The notes under the pieces were generated by a model that saw only the letters and a list, made by a program, of their open reading frames with translations, made no database searches and was not told the DNA's origin. Both the position numbers and the translations under genes were made by a program. This document shows, one piece after another, positions 6,706 to 13,221 of a DNA stretch of 13,646 nt; within the stretch, counting starts at the first letter, position 1; each line of letters begins with the position of its first letter. The DNA is from JAKAIY01 sp036258195. Lineage in GTDB: Bacteria > Chloroflexota > Ktedonobacteria > Ktedonobacterales > JADMIN01. The DNA is taken from the NCBI GenBank assembly GCA_036258195.1, contig DATAED010000358.1, positions 1-13,646 of the forward strand, written 5' to 3'.

Positions 6706-7323
6706 CTATGACGTTTCGCCGGGGGCATTGGCGCCAGTGAGCGTCGTGTACAGCCATTCAAGCAGCGCCGGGTAGTCCAGCGCTGCGAAGTCGTTCGTCT
6801 CGATGCGCGCCAGCGGACCAGCCAGCGGCAGTGGGGCGTCGTCCACGCGCGCGAGCGCCTGGCGAAACTCGTCCATGTTGGCCAGCTCCACATGACCCGG
6901 ATGCCGCTGCGGGCTGGCCGCGCGCTGCTCGAAGCGCGCGATGATGGTAGCGGGCGAGGCGGTCAACCAGACCTGCGCAATCCGCACGCCAGAGCGGGTC
7001 ATCAACTCTTCGTAAAACGGCGCATCGTACTCCAGCGAGAAGTTGGCCTCGATCACCGCCGCCTGCCCAGCATCTACCATCGCCTGCGCAATGGAACGCA
7101 GCAGTGCGAAGCTGGCAGCACCCAGCCGACGCGACCAGGCGCGGTCGCCGATGTCGAGTGAATCGAACAGCGTCTCCTTCAGCCCATCCTTCGAGAAGAA
7201 GGGCAGGCCCAGATCAGCCGCCAGCCGCTGCCCCAGCGTCGTCTTGCCAGTGGCGGGCATGCCGCTGACCATCACCAGCCACGGCCCCGCCGGTCGCGCT
7301 GGCTGCCCGCCTTCCATCGCCAT
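6706..7323 (-). CDS. P-loop predicted kinase (AAA_33 / zeta-toxin-like fold)
   Basis: About 205 residues from the chosen start. A Walker A motif GMPATGKTT lies 21 residues in, preceded by a hydrophobic strand (WLVMVS), and a SKDGLKETLFD segment follows. Mid-protein VIEANF fits a Walker B-like strand. The Arg-rich lid region (IIARFEQRAASPQRHPGH) is typical of small nucleoside, sugar or antibiotic kinases. The substrate cannot be told from sequence. Start choice: ATG 7323 has GGAGG at 7332-7336, 8 nt upstream, and places the P-loop near the N-terminus as usual. The frame is open to an ATG at 7374, only 12 bp after the prfB stop but without a good RBS, so a 222-residue form with translational coupling to prfB is the alternative. 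Confidence 0.82.
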   Translation of the reverse strand: MAMEGGQPARPAGPWLVMVSGMPATGKTTLGQRLAADLGLPFFSKDGLKETLFDSLDIGDRAWSRRLGAASFALLRSIAQAMVDAGQAAVIEANFSLEYDAPFYEELMTRSGVRIAQVWLTASPATIIARFEQRAASPQRHPGHVELANMDEFRQALARVDDAPLPLAGPLARIETNDFAALDYPALLEWLYTTLTGANAPGETS

Positions 7324-7386
7324 CGCGGCTGCCTCCATCCGCAGCCTGCTGGCCGCCCCCAGGCGCGATTTCATTCGCCAGCCCGT

Positions 7387-8494
7387 CTACACCGCCTGCC
7401 CGGCGCGCGCGGTCAGCTCCGCCTCGATGAAATGATCAATCTCACCATTCAGGTAGCTGGCTGTGTCGCCCTGCTCTGCGCCGGTGCGATGGTCTTTCAC
7501 CATCGAATAGGGATGGATCGTGACGGTGCGGATCTGGTTGCCGAAGTCGGCCTCGACATGCACACCCTTCAGCCGCGCCGCCTCGCGCTCGCGCTCCTCG
7601 ATCTCCAGCTCATACAGGCGCGACTTCAGCACGCGCATGGCCGTCTCGCGGTTCTGGATCTGCGAGCGCTCGTTCTGGCAGGTGACGACGATGCCCGTCG
7701 GCTTGTGGCGAATGCGCACGGCGGAGTCGGTCTTGTTGAGGTGCTGGCCGCCCTTGCCCGTCGAGCGAAAGGTATCGACCTCGATATCGTCTGGCCGCAC
7801 GACGATCTCGATGGGATCATCGCCGATGTCGGGCATCACCTCAACCTTGGCGAATGAGGTCTGCCGCCGGTGCGCCGCGTCGAATGGCGATAGGCGAATC
7901 AGCCGATGCGCGCCCGCCTCGCCGCGCAGGTAGCCATAGGCGTTGGGGCCATCCACGCTGAAGGTGACGCTCTTCATGCCCGCTTCTTCACCCTCAGTCT
8001 CGTCCAGCACCTCGACAGCGTAGCCGTGACTCTCCGCCCAGCGGATATACATGCGCTCCATCGTGGCGGTCCAGTCCTGCGCGTCGGTGCCGCCGTTGCC
8101 CGCGTGGATGGAGATGATCGCCGACTTCGCGTCGTGCTCGCCATTGAGCAGCAGCGTCATGCGGCGCTTCTCCAGCTCCGTCTCAGCCGCTGCGACCTCA
8201 TGTGCGATCTCAGCGGAGAGTTGTTCATCAGGCTCTTGCGCCACCATCTGCGACAGCTCTTCGAGGTCGCTGAGCCGTGTGGAGAGTCCCTCCCACGTCG
8301 TCACCTCATCGCGCAGATAGCTCAGGCGCCGCATCTGGCGCTGCGAGTGCGCACGATCACCATAAAAATCAGGCGCGATGGACTCCTGCTCAATCGCAGC
8401 CATCTCGCGCTTCTTGCTGGGGAGGTCAAAGATGCGCCGTGATGTTATCCACCCGGCGCTTCAACTCCTCGATCCGAGAATCTACTTCACTCAT
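7387..8494 (-). CDS. prfB: Peptide chain release factor 2, programmed +1 frameshift
   Basis: RF2 ends translation at UGA and UAA. Frame 0 starts at ATG 8494 and runs 22 codons to CTT-TGA (8431-8426). A +1 shift on CTT skips T8428 and continues with GAC at 8427 to the TAG at 7387, giving 368 residues, the normal RF2 length. The start is fixed by an in-frame TGA three codons upstream. In the joined protein the codon-reading SPF tripeptide is at about 202-204 and the catalytic GGQ at 248-250, as in known RF2. The family segments AGNGGTDAQDW, ERMYIRWAE and HRLIRLSPF are all present. The frame break is regulatory, not a lesion: RF2 limits its own synthesis by competing at the UGA. The kinase and phospholipase D-like genes follow closely on the same strand. 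Confidence 0.97.
8425..8431 (-). other. prfB programmed +1 ribosomal frameshift site
   Basis: The minus strand reads CTT-TGA-C at codons 22-23, the standard RF2 slippery sequence. The usual SD-like AGGGGG a few bases upstream is not present; the bases before CTT are ACGGCGCAT. The bases after it read CCTCCCC. Confidence 0.95.
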
Positions 8495-8563
8495 CTCGAC
8501 TCATTCACATCCTGTTGTGATCAGCGTCCGCGCGACACCAGTGCGCGCAGACGTTCAGCGCAA

Positions 8564-8593
8564 GGTATCTCACATCCGAGCGCCTCGCGTCAA
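8564..8593 (-). promoter_or_regulatory. Candidate prfB promoter
   Basis: On the minus strand TTGACG (8588-8593) is followed after 18 bp by GATACC (8564-8569). The -35 is good (5 of 6) but the -10 is poor (3 of 6). It faces the divergent promoter at 8626-8654. Confidence 0.35.
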
Positions 8594-8625
8594 GGCTGAA
8601 CACGGCTGAAGCAGCATCAGAAGGC

Positions 8626-8654
8626 TTGACGGGACGCGGGGAAGCCGCTATTGT
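8626..8654 (+). promoter_or_regulatory. Predicted promoter of the 8725 gene
   Basis: TTGACG (8626-8631), 17-bp spacer, TATTGT (8649-8654). The start point would be near 8661, leaving a leader of about 64 nt. This makes the TTG at 8626, which opens the longest possible frame, an unlikely start codon because it lies in the -35 box. Confidence 0.5.
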
Positions 8655-8724
8655 GAAGGAAGCATTCACACGTCATCCACAGGTCACAAACTGCTCAGGG
8701 TTCACGCGACGGCGTCGGGAGGGA

Positions 8725-9336
8725 ATGGCAGATATGCAGCCGCAATGGTTTCCACCTACAGGCAGCACGGCGCGGCGAGATCAGGACCAGCCGACCGACC
8801 AGCCATCGGGGCCAAACCATGGCCAGCCAAGCGATTATCAGGGCGCGCTCTCGACCCCTTCGCAGATAGCCGCTCGCGAGCTGAGCGCACGCGCCGGGAC
8901 GCTGCTCAAGCGTCTGCGCGAGGTGGAAGAGGCGCTCACCGACCAGGAATGGTGGCTGATGGGCCGCGCGATGCCTGAGGCGCGTGTCCTCTCTGAGATG
9001 ACGAGCCTGCTCTCGGTAGCGCGCGGCGAATTGGAGACCTTCCTCGCCGCAGTCGGCGGCGCGCAGGAAGACCCCCACAGCGTCGCCCGCCGCAAGGAGC
9101 AGGAAGACGTCTTCGACCTGATGAGCGACCCGATGTGGATGAGTGGCAGCCGCGAGAAAGCCGTCGCTCTGCTGCGCATGTGCGCCATGCAGATTCAGCC
9201 CATGCGCCAGTACGCGCAGGTCTTGCTGGCCAACGCGGAAAAGCTGCGCCTGCCCGCCGTCGCGCTCGACCCGCTAGGCATCGCTGCCGAGCGACTGGGC
9301 GAGGCCGAAGAGCTGCTGAGCCAGCCGCCGCGCTAG
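8725..9336 (+). CDS. Hypothetical mostly alpha-helical protein
   Basis: A 203-residue soluble protein that I do not recognise. The first 45 residues are polar, with many Gln, Pro and Asp, and probably disordered. From about residue 46 to the end it is predicted to be helical, with heptad-like Leu/Ala spacing (AGTLLKRLREVEEAL, LSVARGELETFLAAV, AERLGEAEELL). There is no signal peptide or membrane segment and no catalytic motif. Two starts are possible. ATG 8725 has GGGAGGG almost touching it, and ATG 8734 has GGAGG at 11 nt; they differ by three residues. It is divergent from prfB, with back-to-back promoters. A helical adaptor or structural role is only a guess. Confidence 0.8.
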   Translation: MADMQPQWFPPTGSTARRDQDQPTDQPSGPNHGQPSDYQGALSTPSQIAARELSARAGTLLKRLREVEEALTDQEWWLMGRAMPEARVLSEMTSLLSVARGELETFLAAVGGAQEDPHSVARRKEQEDVFDLMSDPMWMSGSREKAVALLRMCAMQIQPMRQYAQVLLANAEKLRLPAVALDPLGIAAERLGEAEELLSQPPR

Positions 9337-9343
9337 GTATGGC

Positions 9344-9367
9344 GGCTGGCGGTTAAAACCGCCAGCC
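9344..9367. terminator. Perfect hairpin between convergent genes, possible bidirectional terminator
   Basis: GGCTGGCGGTT-AA-AACCGCCAGCC is a perfect inverted repeat; in RNA it gives a 9-bp GC-rich stem with a TTAAAA loop. It sits 7 bp from the stop at 9336 and 7 bp from the stop at 9375. Neither side has a U run, so efficient intrinsic termination is doubtful; it may instead stop 3' decay for both messages. Confidence 0.5.
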
Positions 9368-9374
9368 CAAAGGC

Positions 9375-10394
9375 TTAGACTTCCGGCGCCGGGGGCTGCG
9401 TGGCGCCAACGGGCGCTGGGGCAGCGTTGCGCCGTCGCCAGAAGCGCACGATCAGCCAGATGATGACGCCGAGCGGGATGATGTAGATGGCGTAGACCCC
9501 CAGCCAGATCGCCGCCGTCAGCAGGCCCTCGCCAAACGCCTGCGCCGACGAGAGCGCATTGTGGAAGATGACGCCGGGATTCCACGGCTGCGTGACAGGC
9601 GGCACGTAGGTGGAGAGCGGCGTCAACTGGATCTGGATCGTATAGAACGTCGTCTGGCCGTTGAGCTGGTTCAGTTGCGCCTCGATCTGCTCGATCTGCC
9701 CCTCGACATCCGTCAGCCGCTGATCGATGGTCAGGATGTCGCTGATCGACTTGGCCTGGCTCATCAGCGTCTGGAGCCGCCCCTGCTCGACGCGCAGATT
9801 GGCCAGCCGCGACTGCGCATCCACATAGGAGCCGGTCACATCCTGCACGGACTCGTGCAGCCCCAGCAACTTGCCCTTGTGGTGGTCGGCGTAGCTCGCC
9901 AGGTAGCTCTTGATCTGTGGATAGAGGCTCGCCTCGACCTGGAAGGTCAGCGAGACGTCGTACTGATTGCCGTCCTGGGTGTAGATGGCGCCTGCCGACT
10001 GCGCCCGTGGATCGTTTACCACAATCCAAGATTGCAGGTCGTTGGCGGTGGCGCGCGTGTCGTTGACCGCCATGCCAACGTCGAGCGATTTGATCAAGTA
10101 TTGCGGAGCGACCTGCGCCGATGTCGCGCCGGGCGTCGCTGGCGCGCCATTGGAGCCAAAGCCTGCCCCGCTGCCTGTGGCGCTGCCCGCGCTGCCTGCG
10201 CTGGGCGCCTGCCCACCCGATGCTGTCGAATGCTGCGCCGTCGTGTCCGAGCCATACGAAAGCCCGGCGTTGGTCGTCCCTCCGGTGGCGTTGGAGCCGC
10301 AGCCCGCCAGCAGCGCCAGCGCGCACAGCGCCGCGCCGACCAGCGCCGCGCGCCCGCCTGCGCGTCGCCTCAGTGAATCCAGGTGTGTCGTCAT
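9375..10394 (-). CDS. DUF4349-family lipoprotein with C-terminal TM helix
   Basis: A 339-residue protein. A lipoprotein signal (residues 10-32, RAALVG...LALLAGC) ends in the lipobox with lipidated Cys32. A low-complexity Gly/Ser/Ala/Thr linker runs to about residue 95. The DUF4349 core (about 97-262) follows, containing beta segments (YDVSLTFQV) and the family-like stretch HESVQDVTGSYVDAQSRL with a coiled coil at about 190-246. A TM helix (about 292-316) and a basic, Pro-rich tail end the chain. The start at 10394 is chosen for GAGGAG 9 nt upstream and because it sits right before the signal; the frame stays open to 10631, but that adds 79 residues that do not look secreted. The function of DUF4349 is not known; an envelope role is implied. 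It is divergent from the ArsR-like regulator. Confidence 0.88.
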   Translation of the reverse strand: MTTHLDSLRRRAGGRAALVGAALCALALLAGCGSNATGGTTNAGLSYGSDTTAQHSTASGGQAPSAGSAGSATGSGAGFGSNGAPATPGATSAQVAPQYLIKSLDVGMAVNDTRATANDLQSWIVVNDPRAQSAGAIYTQDGNQYDVSLTFQVEASLYPQIKSYLASYADHHKGKLLGLHESVQDVTGSYVDAQSRLANLRVEQGRLQTLMSQAKSISDILTIDQRLTDVEGQIEQIEAQLNQLNGQTTFYTIQIQLTPLSTYVPPVTQPWNPGVIFHNALSSAQAFGEGLLTAAIWLGVYAIYIIPLGVIIWLIVRFWRRRNAAPAPVGATQPPAPEV

Positions 10395-10535
10395 ATTGCC
10401 CATCTCCTCATCTCGGCGTCCGTCACGCAGGCTCCGCAACTCGCCCCGCCGCGCGCAGAGCGCTCGCTGAGGAGACGACACGCGCCCGCAGATAGTTCCT
10501 TCCACCAGCAGCCAGATTCCCCGCCTGCGCCCACC

Positions 10536-10551
10536 TGTGAGCCAGATCACA
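10536..10551. promoter_or_regulatory. CRP/FNR-family binding site candidate
   Basis: TGTGA-GCCAGA-TCACA is a perfect match to the TGTGA-N6-TCACA core bound by CRP and its actinobacterial relative GlxR. Its centre is about 64 bp upstream of the likely start point of the regulator gene, close to the class I activator position. It could also serve the divergent DUF4349 gene. The regulator itself is not in the window. Confidence 0.5.
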
Positions 10552-10572
10552 GCATCCCGCCATTTCACCCCC

Positions 10573-10601
10573 TTGACAGCGTCAAACCGCATCAGTATAC
10601 T
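10573..10601 (+). promoter_or_regulatory. Strong sigma-70 promoter of the ArsR-like regulator
   Basis: TTGACA (10573-10578), 17-bp spacer, TATACT (10596-10601): perfect -35 and 5 of 6 at -10, with ideal spacing. The -35 lies in a small inverted repeat TTGAC-AGC-GTCAA (10573-10585). The start point should be near 10608. Confidence 0.8.
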
Positions 10602-10608
10602 TTGGTCA

Positions 10609-10624
10609 TTCAAAATATTTTGAA
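10609..10624. promoter_or_regulatory. Perfect 16-bp palindrome, likely autoregulatory operator
   Basis: TTCAAAATATTTTGAA is a perfect AT-only-centred palindrome in a GC-rich setting. It begins at the predicted start point and ends 30 bp before the regulator's ATG. ArsR/SmtB-type winged-helix repressors commonly bind AT-rich dyads of this kind over their own promoters, so autorepression is inferred. Confidence 0.65.
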
Positions 10625-10654
10625 AGCTCAACGTGACCTGAAAGATCAGCCCAA

Positions 10655-11539
10655 ATGGATGAGATCGCCGAAACCTACAGCTTGCAGACCGTGGAGCAGT
10701 TGCGCGCCGTCGCCGATCCCCTGCGCATCCGCATCTTCGAGGCGTTGACGCGCCAGGCGATGACGGCGACCCAGGTGGGAGAAGAGCTGAACATCCCGGC
10801 GCCCAAAGCGCACTACCACGTCCGCGAGCTGGAGCGCATCGGCCTGGTCAAGCTGGTGGAGACTCGTGAGCGCAGCGGCATCCTGGAGAAGTATTACCGC
10901 GCCGTCGCCCGCAACCTGCAAGCGCCGTCGCAGTTGCTCCAGTCCTCGAACCCGGATGAGCTTGCCAGCGCCATCACCGAGCTCTTCACCAATATGTCGC
11001 AGAGCTTTCTGACTGCTCTGCGTCGTGTGGCGCAGGACAAGCCGGAGTCGCTCGACAGCTACGCGCTGGGGCTGGGCGGCGAATCCGTCTGGATGACGCC
11101 CGCCGAGTTCCAGGCGACCATCCGGGCCGCCAGCGAGCTGTTCAAGCCCTATCACGAGCCGCGCGGTGTCACCGACGAGCGCGAGGCGCAGGTGATGATC
11201 ATCGGTTACGATACACAGTTCGCCACCCGCGACGAGCATGACGAGCACGACGACGAGCAGCCGCGAGAAGTGGAGCAGGAGACGCCTATGTCTACGCCGC
11301 GTACGCCGCAGCGTGTCCGACCTGTGACCGTGGTTGGCGCGGTGACCTATTCGCGCGCTGAACTGGAGCAGGTGGTCGCAGCGGGTCAGCGCCTCGATCT
11401 GGATGTCACCGGCTTTCTCTCGTTCGCCTCCGATATTCCCCCCAGCCTGATTGACCAGGCGATTGAACGAGTGCGCTATCGCGGCGTTCTGAGCGCTCGC
11501 TCGGATGTGCGCGAGGCGCTGCGGCGAAAGGAGCGCTGA
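10655..11539 (+). CDS. ArsR-like winged-helix regulator with an extra C-terminal domain
   Basis: A 294-residue protein. Residues 10-90 form an ArsR/HTH_20 winged helix: ADPLRIRIFEAL, then the recognition region TATQVGEELNIPAPKAHYHVRELERIGLV and a wing at about 68-82. Residues 90-190 are a helical, unassigned middle. An acidic/His linker (DEHDEHDDEQ, 193-202) leads to a C-terminal domain (about 222-290: VGAVTYSRAELEQVV..., LDVTGFLSFASDIPPSLIDQAI, RYRGVLSARSDVREAL) that I cannot name. No ArsR-type cysteine metal site is visible, so the ligand is unknown. The ATG at 10655 has only a weak RBS (GAAAGA). The operator at 10609-10624 suggests autoregulation, and the MFS gene 143 bp downstream on the same strand is the likely target. 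Confidence 0.88.
   Translation: MDEIAETYSLQTVEQLRAVADPLRIRIFEALTRQAMTATQVGEELNIPAPKAHYHVRELERIGLVKLVETRERSGILEKYYRAVARNLQAPSQLLQSSNPDELASAITELFTNMSQSFLTALRRVAQDKPESLDSYALGLGGESVWMTPAEFQATIRAASELFKPYHEPRGVTDEREAQVMIIGYDTQFATRDEHDEHDDEQPREVEQETPMSTPRTPQRVRPVTVVGAVTYSRAELEQVVAAGQRLDLDVTGFLSFASDIPPSLIDQAIERVRYRGVLSARSDVREALRRKER
11277..11290 (+). promoter_or_regulatory. Internal RBS and in-frame ATG within the regulator
   Basis: AGGAG (11277-11281), 6-nt spacer, ATG (11288-11290) at codon 212. This is a better initiation signal than the one at the annotated start of the gene. Translation from it would give the C-terminal domain alone, 83 residues. Chance occurrence is possible. Confidence 0.35.
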
Positions 11540-11585
11540 GCGCGGCTCGCTCTCGCCGGGTGCTCCAGGAGCAAGCGGGAGCCAG

Positions 11586-11623
11586 AAAAATGCGCGTGGA
11601 AGAGTTGCAGCTCTCCCACGCGC
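11586..11623 (-). terminator. Hairpin between regulator and exporter; terminator-like on the minus strand
   Basis: GCGCGTGG-A-AGAG (11592-11604) pairs with CTCT-C-CCACGCGC (11611-11623): 8 bp, one mismatch, 4 bp, 6-nt loop. Read on the minus strand the stem is followed by A then TTTTT (11590-11586), as in an intrinsic terminator. Read with the genes (plus strand) there is no U run after it, so it should not stop regulator-exporter read-through. It may block antisense transcripts or stabilise the intergenic mRNA. Confidence 0.45.
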
Positions 11624-11682
11624 CCCCTCCACTCACAACCGACGACCATTCGAGCACGCCTTTGGCTGCAAGGGAGAGTCAC

Positions 11683-13149
11683 ATGGATAGTATCACAGCG
11701 GGCGCGGCTGCACCGAGCCGCAAGCCGAGTCTCTTCATCAACCGCGACTACGCTTTCCTCTGGCTCGGCCAATCCATCTCGTTCATGGGCGATATGATGT
11801 TCGCCACCACGCTCATCATCTGGATCGCCACCGGGCTGGGCGCGCACCAGTCGTGGGCGCCACTCGCCGTCAGCGCCGTGCTGATGGCCACCGCCGCGCC
11901 AACATTGCTGGTGGGCGTCTTCGCAGGCGTCTTCGTCGACCGCGCCCGCAAGCGCCCGCTGATGCTGTGGATGGATGGGTTGCGCGCCTTCATCGTCGCC
12001 GCGCTCGTCGTCGCATCCGGCGTCTTCCCGCTGCCGTTCATCGCTGGAAATCGCCTGCCGCTCGTCTGGACGCTCGGATTGCTCTATGGCGTGGTGGTGC
12101 TGGTCAATGTCGGCGAGCAGTTCTTTCGCCCGTCGGCCATGGCGCTCGTCCAGGAGATCGTTCCCACGGAGCTGCAAGCACGCGCGATGGGTTTCAGCCA
12201 GGGATCGATTAGCATAGCGCTCATCATCGGCCCGTCACTGGCCGCGCCGCTCTACGCCGTCTTTGGCCCAGAGTGGGCCATCCTGATCGACGCCGCGTCG
12301 TATGCCGTCTCGTTCCTGACCATCCTGGCCATTCGCGAGCCGCGCGCCATACCGACGCAGGCGACCCAGGCGGGGCAGCACGACAAGGAGACCCAGCGCA
12401 CCGGCTTCTGGCGCGAGCTGCTGGCGGGAGCGCGCTTCTACTTCTCGAACCGCGTGCTGGTCACGCTGCTGGTCGCAGTGGTGGTGGCGATGGTCGGCGC
12501 CAGCGCGCTCAATACGCTGGATGTCTTCTTCGCGACAGAGAACCTGCACGCCACGACGGCGATGTATGGCCTGCTCGGCGGCGCCTTGGGCCTTGGCTCC
12601 ATCGTCGGCTCCATCGTGTTCGGCTTTCTGGCCCAGCGCATCGGCCTGGCGCGCACGCTCTGGATGACGATGGCAGCCTTTGGCGTGCTGGTGGTGGCGC
12701 TCTCGCGCACCACCGAGTACAACGTCGCGCTGGTACTCTTTGGATTCGCAGGCGTGCTCAACGCGGCCCTGAACATCGCCGCCGGGCCGCTGATGATGCG
12801 CGAGACGCCCAATCACCTGATGGGCCGCGTCATGTCAATCTTCCAGCCGGCGTCGAGCCTGGCGGTGCTGGCGGGAACAGCGCTGGTCGGCTACCTCGCT
12901 GGTGTGACGCTGCTCGGCTTTCACGCAGTGGCCCTGGGCCAGACCTTCGGCGCGGTCGATACGATCTGGCTGGGCGGCGGCGTCCTGATGTTCCTCTCGG
13001 GCCTGGTCATCATGGTGGGCCTGACCGGAGTGGATCGACGCTATCGCGCCGAGGATCGCGCGGCGGCTGCGGCGGCCAGCGCTGAGGCGACTGCAAGCGA
13101 GCGCAACGATTCCGCCGAGGCGCCAGCGCTCGCCGAGATGGCTCACTGA
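11683..13149 (+). CDS. MFS transporter, probable drug or metabolite exporter
   Basis: A 488-residue integral membrane protein with about twelve hydrophobic helices, the normal count for the family. The start region SLFINRDYAFLWLGQSISFMGD is typical of the MFS_3/EntS-like group of exporters. The loop after helix 2 carries the MFS signature (GVFVDRARKRP, residues 82-92). A central cytoplasmic loop (about 218-245) separates the two halves, and the C-terminus is a charged Ala-rich tail (about 451-488). By family it would be a proton-driven efflux pump; the substrate is unknown. ATG 11683 is chosen for GGGAGA a few nt upstream; the frame is open to 11560, but those 41 residues are polar and span the intergenic hairpin. 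Its partner is the regulator upstream. Confidence 0.92.
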   Translation: MDSITAGAAAPSRKPSLFINRDYAFLWLGQSISFMGDMMFATTLIIWIATGLGAHQSWAPLAVSAVLMATAAPTLLVGVFAGVFVDRARKRPLMLWMDGLRAFIVAALVVASGVFPLPFIAGNRLPLVWTLGLLYGVVVLVNVGEQFFRPSAMALVQEIVPTELQARAMGFSQGSISIALIIGPSLAAPLYAVFGPEWAILIDAASYAVSFLTILAIREPRAIPTQATQAGQHDKETQRTGFWRELLAGARFYFSNRVLVTLLVAVVVAMVGASALNTLDVFFATENLHATTAMYGLLGGALGLGSIVGSIVFGFLAQRIGLARTLWMTMAAFGVLVVALSRTTEYNVALVLFGFAGVLNAALNIAAGPLMMRETPNHLMGRVMSIFQPASSLAVLAGTALVGYLAGVTLLGFHAVALGQTFGAVDTIWLGGGVLMFLSGLVIMVGLTGVDRRYRAEDRAAAAAASAEATASERNDSAEAPALAEMAH

Positions 13150-13170
13150 CGCCTACCAGCATGCGCAACT

Positions 13171-13205
13171 CCCCTCTCCCGCAAAGCGGGGGAGGGGCTG
13201 GGGGT
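13171..13205. repeat. Dispersed intergenic palindrome, copy 3
   Basis: CCCCTCTCCCGC-AAA-GCGGGGGAGGGG (13171-13197) is a 12-bp inverted repeat with one position that can form a T-G wobble, followed by CTGGGGGT. It lies between the convergent ends of the MFS gene and the DinB-like gene, so it forms a hairpin at both mRNA 3' ends, without a U run. Confidence 0.7.
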
Positions 13206-13221
13206 GGGGGCGCGCCCGATC

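Noticed and set aside
7387..8494. prfB as a broken gene (TGA after 22 codons, then a frame change)
   Set aside because: The break is exactly CTT-TGA-C, the conserved programmed +1 site of RF2, and the joined protein has normal length and intact SPF and GGQ.
8626..8724. N-terminal extension of the 8725 gene from TTG 8626
   Set aside because: The TTG lies within a good -35 box, there is no RBS before it, and the extra residues are not protein-like.
10395..10631. N-terminal extension of the DUF4349 protein to 10631
   Set aside because: It would place 79 residues before a clear lipoprotein signal and would cover the divergent promoter region; GAGGAG supports the ATG at 10394.
10646..11632. Minus-strand open frame of 328 codons opposite the ArsR-like regulator
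   Set aside because: The plus strand has a strong promoter, an operator and a clear winged helix; the minus frame is Arg/His-rich without motifs.
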